The notes: generated by a model not told the origin, from the letters alone. Positions 49,145-57,962 are shown, numbered from the stretch's first letter. The stretch: DNA of 64,000 nucleotides from Cellulosimicrobium composti (GCF_009711085.1 NZ_WMKA01000001.1:25672-89671), one strand, 5' to 3'. Numbers and translations: made by a program.

Positions 49145-51388
49145 TCAGACGCCGGCGGTGACGAACCCCTGGAGCCACTCCAGGAGCTCGGCGGCCTTCT
49201 CGGGGGTGTCCGCCTCGACGAACATGCGCAGGACGGGCTCGGTGCCGGAGAACCGCAGGAGCGCCCAGTTGTCGTTCTCGAGGAGGATCTTGGTGCCGTC
49301 GAGGTGCGAGACGGACACGACGGGGTACGGCCCGACGTGCGTGAGCGGCTGCGCCTCGAGCCGGCGCGGCACCTCGACGCGCATCTCCGGGGTGGCCGGC
49401 ACGCCCGCCTCGAGCGTGTACAGGCGGCCGGTGATCTCGTAGAGCATCGCGCGCAGCTCGGAGATCCGCTTGCCGGTGCGGGCGAGCATCTCCGCCACGA
49501 GGGCGCACGCGAAGATGCCGTCCTTGCCGAGGATCCAGCCGCGGATCGTCAGGCCGCCGGACGACTCGCCGCCGAGCACCGCCCCGATCTCCGCCATGCC
49601 CGCCGTGACGTGCTTGAACCCGACCTTGACCTCGCGCGACTCCTCGCCGAAGTGGGCCGCGAGCCGGTCGAGGAGGTGCGTCGTCGCGAGGTTGCGCACG
49701 ACGCCGCCCTTCTCGCCGCGGACCTCGTGCAGGTACCAGTACAGGAGGAGGAGCAGGTCGTTCGTCGAGATGTACTCGCCCGTCTCGTCGACGATGCCGA
49801 TGCGGTCGGAGTCGCCGTCGGTCGCCATGCCGAGGTCGTAGCGCCCCCCGCCCTGCCGGATCATCGTCACGAGCGTGCTCAGGCGCTGGAGGTCCGGCGC
49901 GGGCGCGACGCCGCCGAAGAGCGGGTTGTGCGTCGCGTGGATGAACTCCGACCGCACGCGCATGTCCGACAGGATCGTGCCGAGCGTGAGCTGGCTCGTG
50001 CCGTACATCGGGTCGACGACGACCTGGAGGTCCGAGCCGCGCACCGCCTCGACGTCGATGATCTCCTCGATCGCGTCGACGTACGGGTCGGTGAGGGACC
50101 GGTCCACGACCACGCCCGCGCGGCGCGCCACGTCGATGTCGAGCGTGATGACGTCGTCCACGGACAGGGCGTTGGCCTCGTCCTGGTAGCGGTCGGTCTC
50201 GTCGTCGAGCGGGAGCGAGCCGTCCTGGCGGAAGACCTTCATGCCGTTCCACTCGGGCGGGTTGTGGCTCGACGTGACGATGATCCCGTAGGCCGCGCCG
50301 AGGTAGGGGGCGGCGAACGTGACGAGCGGCGTGGGGACGTCGTCGGGCAGGAGCGTCACCGCGATGTTGTTGCCCGCGAACACCTCGGCCGCGGCCACGG
50401 CGGACTCGCGCGAGAGGAAGCGCCGGTCGCCGCCGATCACGACGCCCTTGCCGTCGAGCCCGCGGCGGATCGTCTCGTTCGCGATGGCCTGGCACAGGCG
50501 CCGCACGTTGGCGAGCGTGTAGCCCTCGCCGATGACGGCACGCCAGCCGCCCGTGCCGAACACGATCTTGGTGTCCGTGTTCTTCGTCGGCACGAACAGG
50601 CGCTTGAGCACGATGTCCGCCGCCTGGGCGAGCTCGTCCGGGGTGTTGATGCCGCGCACCTCGTCGACGTCGACGATCCGGTACGACGCGATGCGCTTGC
50701 CCGCGCCGATGACGCGGCGCGCGAGCTCGGTGAGCCGGTGCTCTCCCCCGGTCACCATGCGCTCGAGCTCGCCGAACAGCAGGCTCGGCGCCGCGACGTA
50801 CGCCCCGACGTTGATCTCGGTGAGCGGCTCCGCGGCGGTGCCGTCGACCTCGGACGACTCGAGGATCGCGGTGATCTCGCCCTCGGCGCGCACGACGCGC
50901 CCGTAGCCGTCCGGGTCGTCGACGACGGCGGACAGGAGCGACAGGTCGGCGCGCGTGAGGGTGTGGCGCGTGAGGAGCCCGAGCAGCGACTCCGAGCGCA
51001 GCAGCGGGGTGTCCGCGTAGGCGACGAGCACCGGGTCGTCGGCCCCGGGCCCGAGCACCGAGGCGATCGCCTCGCGCGCGGCGAGCACGGCGTCCCCCGT
51101 GCCGAGCGGCTCCGCCTGCTCCACGAACACGACGTCCTCGCCGAGGAGCTCACGCACCGTCGGGTCGTCCGGCGACACGACGACGACGATCCGGCTCGCG
51201 TCGACCACGCGCCGCACGTTCGCGACGGCGAGCTCGACGACGGTCGCGTCGCCGAGGGGCCGCGTGAGGAGCTCGCGCGACGCGGCGTCGTGCCCGGCGG
51301 CCAGCACGACGGCGGCCCGTCCGGTCCGGGGGCGGACGCCCCCGCGCGGGGTGGTGGCGGTGGGCTGGGCAGGCGTCGTCGCGGTCAT
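49145..51388 (-). CDS. GlmU-like nucleotidyltransferase domain fused to an alpha-D-phosphohexomutase
   Basis: 747 residues. The C-terminal part (about 275-747) is a complete phosphohexomutase: 'VIVTSSHNPPEWNGMK' (phosphoserine), 'MATDGDSDRIG' (metal loop), 'GGESSGGLTIRG' (sugar loop) and 'RFSGTEPVLRMFVEA' (phosphate loop). The N-terminal part (about 22-265) resembles the GlmU uridyltransferase: 'VVLAAG', 'EPLGTGDAVLAA', 'VAYADTPLL' (metal Asp), 'DDPDGYGRVVR', 'EINVGAYV' and 'EVRGINTPDEL' (metal Asn). The glycine-rich G-x-G-T-R/K loop is replaced by 'AGHDAASRELLTRPLG', so catalysis is uncertain. ATG at 51386-51388 has GAGGAC upstream. With the GH94 downstream it could convert GlcNAc-1-P (or Glc-1-P) to the 6-phosphate, and perhaps to UDP-sugar. 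Confidence 0.85.
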   Translation of the reverse strand: MTATTPAQPTATTPRGGVRPRTGRAAVVLAAGHDAASRELLTRPLGDATVVELAVANVRRVVDASRIVVVVSPDDPTVRELLGEDVVFVEQAEPLGTGDAVLAAREAIASVLGPGADDPVLVAYADTPLLRSESLLGLLTRHTLTRADLSLLSAVVDDPDGYGRVVRAEGEITAILESSEVDGTAAEPLTEINVGAYVAAPSLLFGELERMVTGGEHRLTELARRVIGAGKRIASYRIVDVDEVRGINTPDELAQAADIVLKRLFVPTKNTDTKIVFGTGGWRAVIGEGYTLANVRRLCQAIANETIRRGLDGKGVVIGGDRRFLSRESAVAAAEVFAGNNIAVTLLPDDVPTPLVTFAAPYLGAAYGIIVTSSHNPPEWNGMKVFRQDGSLPLDDETDRYQDEANALSVDDVITLDIDVARRAGVVVDRSLTDPYVDAIEEIIDVEAVRGSDLQVVVDPMYGTSQLTLGTILSDMRVRSEFIHATHNPLFGGVAPAPDLQRLSTLVTMIRQGGGRYDLGMATDGDSDRIGIVDETGEYISTNDLLLLLYWYLHEVRGEKGGVVRNLATTHLLDRLAAHFGEESREVKVGFKHVTAGMAEIGAVLGGESSGGLTIRGWILGKDGIFACALVAEMLARTGKRISELRAMLYEITGRLYTLEAGVPATPEMRVEVPRRLEAQPLTHVGPYPVVSVSHLDGTKILLENDNWALLRFSGTEPVLRMFVEADTPEKAAELLEWLQGFVTAGV

Positions 51389-51571
51389 GGCGTCCTCACT
51401 GGTCGGCACTCCGACGGCCTCGCGACGCATTTGTCAGGAGTCCGTACTACTGGCTCGACCCCGATCATAGGCACCGCCGACCCGTCCGCGGAACCCGTCC
51501 GGCGCACGACGGGCACAAGGTCACCCCGCGTCGCGTCCACGGGGACCGCCGCTCCGGGTGACAATAGGGAC

Positions 51572-52204
51572 ATGAGTGGCCCGGTCCAGCCGTACCCCCT
51601 GCACGGAAGCATCGAAGCCGAGGACGCGAAGGAGATCCTCCGCAAGGCCATCCGCACCAACCGCCAGTCGCGGTCCGAGCGGCTCCGCAAGGAAGCGGCC
51701 GCCGCCATCGCCGACGTCATCGAGACCATCCCCGAGGTCGCCTCCGCCTCGTGCGTCGCGACCTACGCCGCCCGGCCGACCGAGCCCGGTACGTCGGAGA
51801 CGCTCGAACGCCTCGCCGCGCGCGGCGTCCGGCTCCTGCTGCCCGTGCTCGGCGCGGGCCTGCAGCGCGACTGGGCGCTCTACGACGGCCCCGCCGACCT
51901 CCAGGTCCGCGCGCCGGGCCGACCGCCCGAACCCGGGACCCCGGCGCTCGGCGCGGACGCGATCGCCGAGGCCGACGTCGTCGTCGCACCCGCGCTCGCC
52001 GTCGACTCGCGCGGCGTCCGGCTCGGGCAGGGCGGCGGCTGGTACGACCGCGCGCTCGAGCACGTGCGTCCCGGGACCAAGGTCGTGGCCGTCGTGTTCC
52101 CCGAGGAGGTCTACGACGCGTCCGACCGCCCGCTGCCGCTCGAGCCGCACGACAAGCTCGTCGACGCCGTCGCGACCCCGCTCGGGTGGCGCTGGCTCCC
52201 GTAG
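51572..52204 (+). CDS. 5-formyltetrahydrofolate cyclo-ligase
   Basis: 210 residues. It recycles 5-formyl-THF to 5,10-methenyl-THF using ATP. 'AKEILRKAIRTNRQSRS' (basic N-terminus), 'VVVAPALAVDSRGVRLGQGGGWYDRAL' (the GxGGGYYDR loop) and 'VVFPEEVYD...LPLEPHDKLVDAVATP' are the family signatures. ATG at 51572 lies 6 nt after GACAAT, so the transcript is probably leaderless. It is divergent from the mutase-fusion gene. In other actinobacteria its divergent neighbour is galU. Confidence 0.95.
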   Translation: MSGPVQPYPLHGSIEAEDAKEILRKAIRTNRQSRSERLRKEAAAAIADVIETIPEVASASCVATYAARPTEPGTSETLERLAARGVRLLLPVLGAGLQRDWALYDGPADLQVRAPGRPPEPGTPALGADAIAEADVVVAPALAVDSRGVRLGQGGGWYDRALEHVRPGTKVVAVVFPEEVYDASDRPLPLEPHDKLVDAVATPLGWRWLP

Positions 52205-52222
52205 CCGGCTCCGCGGTCCGCG

Positions 52223-52879
52223 CTAGTCGGCCCGCACGCGCCGGGTGTCGTACGCCCACAGCGCGACCTCGACGCGGTTGCGGGCACCGAGCTTGGTCAT
52301 CAGCGACGCCACGTGGGACTTGACCGTGCTCAGGCCGACGAACAGCTCGGCCGCGATCTCGGCGTTCGTGCGGCCGCGTGCCACCAGCGCGAGCACCTCC
52401 TCCTCCCGCTCGGTGAGCGGGCTGACGGGCTGGACCGGGACCACCGGCGCCCGGTCGGCGAAGGTCGCGAGCAGCCGGCGCGTGACGTTCGGGGCGATCA
52501 GCGCGTCCCCGGCGGCCGCCGCGTGGACGGCCTGCACGAGGAGCTGCGGCCCGGCGTCCTTGAGCAGGAAGCCGCGCGCGCCCGCGCGGAGCGCGCCGAG
52601 GACGTACTCGTCGAGGTCGAAGGTCGTGATCACGACGACCGCCGTCGTGCCCGGGGCGCCCGGCCCGGCCAGGCGCCGCGTCACCTCGATGCCGTCGAGC
52701 CCGGGCATCCGGATGTCGACGAGCAGGACGTCGGGACGCAGCCGCGTCGCCAGGTCGAGCGCGGCGAGCCCGTCCGCCGCCTCCCCCACGACGTCCACGT
52801 CCGGCTGCGCGCCGAGGATCATCACGAGGCCGGTCCGGACGAGGTCCTGGTCGTCGGCGACGACGACGCGGACGCTCAC
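52223..52879 (-). CDS. NarL/LuxR-type two-component response regulator
   Basis: 218 residues. The receiver domain has the acidic pair 'VADDQD', phospho-Asp55 in 'LLVDIRMPGLDG', Thr in 'VVVITTFD' and Lys in 'GFLLKDAGP'. A C-terminal LuxR HTH follows ('LTEREEEVLALVARGRTNAEIAAELFVGLSTVKSHVASLMTKLGARNRVEVAL'). GTG at 52877-52879 overlaps the stop of the histidine kinase (GTGA), so both are translated together. The target genes are unknown; the DUF6326 gene next to the kinase is a candidate. Confidence 0.95.
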   Translation of the reverse strand: MSVRVVVADDQDLVRTGLVMILGAQPDVDVVGEAADGLAALDLATRLRPDVLLVDIRMPGLDGIEVTRRLAGPGAPGTTAVVVITTFDLDEYVLGALRAGARGFLLKDAGPQLLVQAVHAAAAGDALIAPNVTRRLLATFADRAPVVPVQPVSPLTEREEEVLALVARGRTNAEIAAELFVGLSTVKSHVASLMTKLGARNRVEVALWAYDTRRVRAD

Positions 52880-54015
52880 GCCGGGGCCTCCGTGGGCAGC
52901 ACGGCCTCGACCACCCAGCCGCCCGCTGCGCCCGGCCCCGCGGTGAACGACCCGCCGAGGAGGTGGGCGCGCTCGGCCATGCCCAGCAGGCCGAACCCCG
53001 GCTGCGGCGTCGGCCCCGGGTCGGCCCGCCCGTCGTCGCGCACCCGCAGCCGGACGGCGTCCGGCTCCCGGCGGACGTCGATCTCGACGCGGGTCACGCC
53101 CCGGGCGTGCCGCACGGCGTTGGTCAGCGACTCCTGCGCGAGCCGGTAGAGGGCGGCGTCCACCGGTCGTGCGAGCCCGGAGAACGACCCGTGGAGGGAC
53201 ACCGCGACGACGGGCGTCGCACCCGTGCGCGCCAGGGCGGGCAGGTCGGCGACGCCCCGCGGCGGTGCGTAGGCGACGGCGTCCTCCGCGCGCAGGACCT
53301 CCACCACGGACCTCATCTCCGCCAGGGTCCGCGACGCCTCGGTCTCGATCGCGGCCAGGACCTCCGCGGCCTTCTCGGGCTGGGCACCGGCGACCACGCC
53401 GCCCGCCTGCGCCTGCACCGCGATGGCCGAGACGTGGTGGGCCACGGTGTCGTGCAGCTCGCGCGCGAGAGCGACCCGCTCCTCGTTGCGGATCTCGCGC
53501 TGCCGGCGGTGCCAGAGGTCGGCGCGGTAGCGGAACACCGCGGCGAGGGCGACGAACAGCAGCACGAAGGCGGTCCCGCCCACGACGTCGGCCCACCCCG
53601 CGGAGGACGCGTACATGCCCAGCGCGACCACGACGGCCACGAACGCCGTCCCCAGGACCGTCTCGCGGCCCGACCCCCACCGCACCAGGGAGTAGAGCAG
53701 GATCAGGACCGCCGTCGTGGAGTAGAGGCCGAGGTCCGCGGTGTGCGCCGCGAGCTGGAGGACCGAGAGCAGCGCGACGGCGCCCCAACCGACCAGGACT
53801 GTTGGCAGGGGGTGGGCCCGCCGCCAGAGCAGCGCGGGCACGAGCACGAGGGCGAGCGCCGCGACCAGGGGCCGCCACGCGAGACCCGGCCGGGCGACCG
53901 CCTCGACGACGACGACGGCCGCGAACGCGCCGGCGAGCAGCACGTCGGGGCGACCGACGGGTGGGGCGTCGGCGGGCCGCGGCTCGTGCCAGAGGGAGCG
54001 CCGGACGGTGGTCAC
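52876..54015 (-). CDS. Sensor histidine kinase of the NarX/DesK (HisKA_3) type
   Basis: 379 residues. About five membrane helices (residues ~22-160: 'PDVLLAGAFAAVVVVEAVA', 'PLVAALALVLVPALLW', 'AVLILLYSLV' and others) precede the dimerisation domain with phospho-His188 in 'LARELHDTVAHHVSAIAVQ'. The ATPase domain has 'LAQESLTNAVRHARG' (N-box) and 'GFGLLGMAERAHLLGG' (G-box). There is no large external sensor domain, so it probably senses a membrane signal. GTG at 54013-54015 follows TAGGCT (54022-54027, minus) by 6 nt (leaderless). Confidence 0.94.
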   Translation of the reverse strand: MTTVRRSLWHEPRPADAPPVGRPDVLLAGAFAAVVVVEAVARPGLAWRPLVAALALVLVPALLWRRAHPLPTVLVGWGAVALLSVLQLAAHTADLGLYSTTAVLILLYSLVRWGSGRETVLGTAFVAVVVALGMYASSAGWADVVGGTAFVLLFVALAAVFRYRADLWHRRQREIRNEERVALARELHDTVAHHVSAIAVQAQAGGVVAGAQPEKAAEVLAAIETEASRTLAEMRSVVEVLRAEDAVAYAPPRGVADLPALARTGATPVVAVSLHGSFSGLARPVDAALYRLAQESLTNAVRHARGVTRVEIDVRREPDAVRLRVRDDGRADPGPTPQPGFGLLGMAERAHLLGGSFTAGPGAAGGWVVEAVLPTEAPA

Positions 54016-54178
54016 GGGCCCAGCCTAGGGATCGCGGCGCCCGCGCGTACCCGCCGAAAGGACGAGAGACGGACCGTGCCTTCGGCCGGGAGGCACCGGC
54101 CTCCGGGCCGATGTGCGCGGCCGTCGACCCCCGCGACCGTGGACCTGTCCGATCCGCACCCTGACGACGGAGGCCACG

Positions 54179-54664
54179 ATGAGCACCACCCCTGCGCCCA
54201 CCACCACGCTGGACGACCGACCGGTCCCGGTGCGAGCCAAGCTCGCCGCCGTGTGGACCAGCTTCATGTTCCTGTACGCCTACGTCGACATCCTCGGGTT
54301 CTACACGCCCGGCGTCGTCGCGGACATCCTGGACGGGAAGGTCTTCACGTTCGACCTCTCCCAGACCTTCTCGATCTCGGCGCTGACCCTCATGGCCGTC
54401 CCGATCCTCATGGTCACGCTGTCGCTGACGCTGCCCGCCCGCGCGAGCCGCACCGCGAACCTCGTCGTGGCCGCGCTCTACGTCCCCGTCACGGTCTTCA
54501 ACGTCGCGGGCGGGTTCTACCTGTACTACTACGGCCTCGGTGTCGTGCTGGAGCTCGTCCTGCTCGCCCTCGTCGTGCGGTACGCCTGGACCTGGCCGCG
54601 CATCGCGCCGTCCGCGACGAGCCCGGACCCGCGCCGCGAGGCCGTCCCCTCGCGCCCGGCGTGA
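54179..54664 (+). CDS. DUF6326 family membrane protein
   Basis: 161 residues with four helices ('AVWTSFMFLYAYVDILGFYTPGVVADI', 'SALTLMAVPILMVTLSLTL', 'NLVVAALYVPVTVFNVAGGFYLYYYG', 'GVVLELVLLALVVRYAWTW'), the layout of DUF6326 proteins as I recall them. ATG at 54179 has GACGGAGG about 8 nt upstream. It is divergent from the histidine kinase/response regulator pair and may be its target. No activity is known. Confidence 0.82.
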   Translation: MSTTPAPTTTLDDRPVPVRAKLAAVWTSFMFLYAYVDILGFYTPGVVADILDGKVFTFDLSQTFSISALTLMAVPILMVTLSLTLPARASRTANLVVAALYVPVTVFNVAGGFYLYYYGLGVVLELVLLALVVRYAWTWPRIAPSATSPDPRREAVPSRPA

Positions 54665-54689
54665 CGCCGGACGCCGGACGCCGGCCCGG

Positions 54690-57353
54690 CTACGGGACGA
54701 GCGTGAGCTCGTCCGTGCCGGCGTCGGCGACGGCCTGGGTCGTGAACGGCCACTCGAACGTCTCGCCGCGCGCCCAGGTCTTGAGCTGGTCGGCGTAGTG
54801 CTTCGACGCCGGGTGGCCGGACGTGCCGGTCACGGTGACCCACGTGGAGCGGTCGAGGTCGCCGAGGTCGACGACCATCCGCATCGACGGTCCGGCCGTC
54901 ACGTCGAACGAGCCGGACGCCGCGTCCCAGGCCGTCGCGTTGACGATCGACGAGCCTCCGGGCATGCGGACCGGGTCGGGGTTGACCCAGTTGCGGACCG
55001 GTCCGGGGATCGACTCGCCGCCGAGGATCGGGTGCTCCAGCGCGAGCACGTGGAGCGTGCCCCAGGCCCAGTCGGACGGCTGCTTGCTCTGCTCGACGGT
55101 CAGGTCGAGGCGCGCGGAGACGAGCGCCTGCGTGAGCACCTCGTCGCGCGTCTCGACGACGCTCACGGTCTGCCGGTCGTCCCAGAACGGGTTCGTCGGG
55201 TCGTCGAGGAGCCTCGTCACGACGGCGAGCCAGCGGCTCCCGCCGTTCGGCCGCGCCGACTCGGGCAGGTCGTCCCAGAAGGTGAGCTCCAGCAGGTTGC
55301 GCCAGACGGCCGCGAAGTACGCGGCGGCCGCCGAGTCCGTGTCCGTCCGGTAGTCCCAGTCGGCCAGGAGCTCCTGCCCCTCGGCGGCGAAGCCGTCCTC
55401 GATCTCCTGGTCGAGCAGCAGCGGCACGAGGACCTCGGCGTAGGGGCTGCGGTCGTCGACCTGGATCTCGTTCATCGTGTCGACGTCGACGGTCCGGCCC
55501 GCGGAGATCTCGGCTTCGAGGAGCTGACGGATGCGCTGCGAGCGGTAGCCGTAGTCCCAGTCGGTCGTGAGGAACGGCGCGACGCCGGCGGGCAGCACGG
55601 CCTGGTTCGCCGCCACGACGAAGCCCTCCGCCGGGTCGACCACGCGCGGCATCTCCTCGCTCGGCACGTAGCCCTGCCAGTCGTACCGCTCGTCGGAGCC
55701 GTCGCGCGGCCACGTGCCGTCGGACGGGACGGGGGCGTCGGGCACCGACGCGCGCACCGGGATCTTGCCCGGCGCCTGGTAGCCGATGTGACCGTCCGTC
55801 GTCGCGAAGACGATGTTCTGCGCGGGCACCTCGAAGAGGGCTGCCGCCTCCTGCATGTCGTCGGCGTCCTGCGCGAGGTTGAACGCGAAGACCGCGTCGG
55901 CGGTGCGGCCCGGCTCGAGCGCGGTCCACTGGAGGGAGACGGCGTACTCGCCCAGGCGCGTGTCGAGCGCCGGGGTGCCGACCGCGGACTCGGTCGCGGG
56001 GATCGCCTCGGACACGATCGGCCCGTGCACGGTCGAGCGGATCTCGAGCTCCACGTCGTCGCCCCCGGCGACGCGCAGCGTCTCCGTCCGGCTCTCGAGC
56101 GGCACCCACTCGTCGCCGCGGAGATACGTGTCGTCGCGCACCCGCTCGACGAAGAAGTCGGTGACGTCGGCGCCCATGTTCGTCAGGCCCCACGCGAGCT
56201 GTGCGTTGTGCCCGATGATCACGCCGGGGAACCCGGCGAACGAGAAGCCCGCGACGTCGAACGCACAGTCGGGTCCGACCTCGTTGCAGTGCAGCCCCAC
56301 CTGCGCCCAGATGCCGGGAGCCCCGAGGCTCAGGTGCGGGTCGTTCGCGAGGATCGGCATGCCGCTCGCGGTGTGCTCGCCCGAGACGACCCACGAGTTC
56401 GAGCCGGTGCCCTCGCCACGACCCACGAGCACGGGGACGGCGTCGAGCGCGCGGTCGGCGGCCTCGAGCGCGCTCTGCAGGTGGTCCGAGCCGTACGCGG
56501 CACGCGCCTCGGGGCCGAGCTCGAGCGCGACCTGCTGCGGGTTCTCGAGCTCGCCCGGGTCGAGGATCGGCGCGTTGACGTCGGACGGGTACGCCGGGAA
56601 GAGCTCGGCGACGCGCCCTGCGTCCTGGAGCGCGCCGAACGCGAGCGCGCGGTCGAGCTCGTCGTCGTAGTTGCCGCGCAGGTCCCACGCCATGGCCTTG
56701 AGCCACGCGAGCGAGTCGACGGGGTCCCACGGCTCGGGCTCGGCGACGTCGACCTGGAGCCCGAGCACGGTGTACTCGATCGCGATCTCGGAGGGACTGC
56801 GGTTCTCCAGGTAGGCGTTGACGCCCTCGGCGTACGCCTGGAGGTACGACTTCGTCTCGTCCGAGACGACGTCCCACTCCTCCTCGGCCACCTGCCTCCA
56901 GCCGAACGTGCGCGTCACCGCGTCCGCGGCGATGGCGTCCGGGTTGTCACCCACGAGCTCGGCGAGCCGGCCCGCCGTCACATGGCGGCGGTAGTCCATC
57001 TCGAAGAACCGGTCCTGCGCCTGGACGAAGCCCTGGGCGCGGAAGAGGTCCTCCGGGGTGTCGGCGTAGATCTGCGGCACGCCCCGGGCGTCGCGCAGCA
57101 CGGTGACCTGTCCCTCGAGGCCGGGGACCTCGATCTCCCCCGAGGCCTGCGGGAGCGGCCGGCGCACCGTGACGACGACGAACGCCGCGCCCGCCACGAG
57201 CGCGACGACGAGCAGCGCCGCGACGACGAGCAGCACGTTCCGCCGCGTCGACCGGCGGCGCCGGGGAGGGACCGCGGTGTCCCCGGGGGTCACGGGGTCG
57301 GCACCGGGTGCGGTGTCACCGGCGGGGGCCTCGGCGGGTTCGTGCGCAGACAC
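54690..57353 (-). CDS. Penicillin-acylase family N-terminal-nucleophile hydrolase
   Basis: 887 residues. One N-terminal membrane helix ('NVLLVVAALLVVALVAGAAFVVVTV') after a basic stretch anchors or exports it. The alpha-chain begins 'VPGLEGQVTVLRDARGVPQIYADTPEDLFRAQGFVQAQDRFFEMDYRRHVTAGRLAELVG'. The autoprocessing site and catalytic Ser are in 'GTGSNSWVVSGEHTASGMPILANDPHL'. 'HNAQLAWGLTNMGADVTDFF' and 'VAANQ' blocks follow. Such enzymes cleave amide bonds of beta-lactams, acyl-homoserine lactones or lipopeptides; substrate is not predictable. GTG at 57351-57353 has TAGTCT (57361-57366, minus) 7 nt upstream (leaderless). It is divergent from the Ruc-like gene. Confidence 0.92.
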   Translation of the reverse strand: MSAHEPAEAPAGDTAPGADPVTPGDTAVPPRRRRSTRRNVLLVVAALLVVALVAGAAFVVVTVRRPLPQASGEIEVPGLEGQVTVLRDARGVPQIYADTPEDLFRAQGFVQAQDRFFEMDYRRHVTAGRLAELVGDNPDAIAADAVTRTFGWRQVAEEEWDVVSDETKSYLQAYAEGVNAYLENRSPSEIAIEYTVLGLQVDVAEPEPWDPVDSLAWLKAMAWDLRGNYDDELDRALAFGALQDAGRVAELFPAYPSDVNAPILDPGELENPQQVALELGPEARAAYGSDHLQSALEAADRALDAVPVLVGRGEGTGSNSWVVSGEHTASGMPILANDPHLSLGAPGIWAQVGLHCNEVGPDCAFDVAGFSFAGFPGVIIGHNAQLAWGLTNMGADVTDFFVERVRDDTYLRGDEWVPLESRTETLRVAGGDDVELEIRSTVHGPIVSEAIPATESAVGTPALDTRLGEYAVSLQWTALEPGRTADAVFAFNLAQDADDMQEAAALFEVPAQNIVFATTDGHIGYQAPGKIPVRASVPDAPVPSDGTWPRDGSDERYDWQGYVPSEEMPRVVDPAEGFVVAANQAVLPAGVAPFLTTDWDYGYRSQRIRQLLEAEISAGRTVDVDTMNEIQVDDRSPYAEVLVPLLLDQEIEDGFAAEGQELLADWDYRTDTDSAAAAYFAAVWRNLLELTFWDDLPESARPNGGSRWLAVVTRLLDDPTNPFWDDRQTVSVVETRDEVLTQALVSARLDLTVEQSKQPSDWAWGTLHVLALEHPILGGESIPGPVRNWVNPDPVRMPGGSSIVNATAWDAASGSFDVTAGPSMRMVVDLGDLDRSTWVTVTGTSGHPASKHYADQLKTWARGETFEWPFTTQAVADAGTDELTLVP

Positions 57354-57400
57354 GGATGCGAGACTACCCCGGCGCCGGGCGCGCGCCGGTCCGCGTATGA

Positions 57401-57427
57401 TTAGCACTCGGAAGTTTCGAGTGCCAG
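57401..57427 (+). promoter_or_regulatory. CIRCE element (HrcA operator)
   Basis: TTAGCACTC-N9-GAGTGCCAG matches the HrcA consensus TTAGCACTC-N9-GAGTGCTAA in 16 of 18 arm positions. TATGAT (57395-57400) directly precedes it as the -10, so the element covers the predicted transcription start. It lies 91 bases before the FmdB/Ruc-like gene at 57518. The hrcA and chaperonin genes themselves are not in the window. Confidence 0.85.
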
Positions 57428-57517
57428 ACGGTGTTGACACCGACGACCCGGCCGAGACCGTCCCGATCCCGACCGCCGGCGGCCGCACCGCGGCCGTCTC
57501 GTGAACGAGGAGAACCC

Positions 57518-57817
57518 GTGCCCACCTACGCGTACACGTGCACCGCCTGCGGTCACGCCTTCGACATCCACCAGTCGTTCACCGACGACGCCCTCACGGT
57601 GTGCCCGGAGTGCTCCGGCCGCCTGCGCAAGGTGTTCTCCTCGGTCGGCGTGACGTTCAAGGGCTCGGGCTTCTACCGCACCGACTCGCGCTCGGGCGGA
57701 TCGTCCTCCTCGGCCGCGGCCGCGAAGTCCGGCGCGTCGAGCACGTCGACCCCGGCCGCGACGAGCTCGACGTCGTCGTCGAGCGGCTCGTCCGGCAGCG
57801 CGGCCGCGTCCTCCTGA
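57518..57817 (+). CDS. FmdB-family zinc-ribbon protein, probable Ruc-type redox-regulated chaperone
   Basis: 99 residues. The N-terminal zinc ribbon is 'YTCTACGHAF...TVCPECSGRL' (Cys8, Cys11, Cys29, Cys32), then 'LRKVFSSVGVTFKGSGFYRTD', and the last ~45 residues are a low-complexity Ser/Ala tail. M. tuberculosis Rv0991c (Ruc) has this same layout, a zinc-binding N-terminus and disordered C-terminus; it is an oxidation-activated holdase controlled by HrcA. The CIRCE operator at 57401-57427 and the position next to 5-FTHF cyclo-ligase and mscL support this identity. GTG at 57518 has GAGGAGAA upstream. The older label 'FmdB transcriptional regulator' is probably wrong. Confidence 0.85.
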   Translation: MPTYAYTCTACGHAFDIHQSFTDDALTVCPECSGRLRKVFSSVGVTFKGSGFYRTDSRSGGSSSSAAAAKSGASSTSTPAATSSTSSSSGSSGSAAASS

Positions 57818-57962
57818 CCTGACGCCGGTGGCCGGGCTCCGGCCGCCACGCTCGACCACAGGGCACGGGGCCGCACGGCCTCCTGCGCGCACCGCCCCGG
57901 TCGTCCACAGGCCGTCGGGCGTCCCCGGCCCCGGCCTGACCGCCGCGGCTACGGTCGCGCCC

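Noticed and set aside
57433..57438. TTGACA as a second -35 box before the Ruc-like gene
   Set aside because: No plausible -10 lies 16-19 bases further on; the TATGAT/CIRCE promoter is better.
57518..57817. Transcriptional regulator FmdB
   Set aside because: Only a zinc ribbon and a disordered tail are present, with no DNA-binding domain; CIRCE and context favour a chaperone role.
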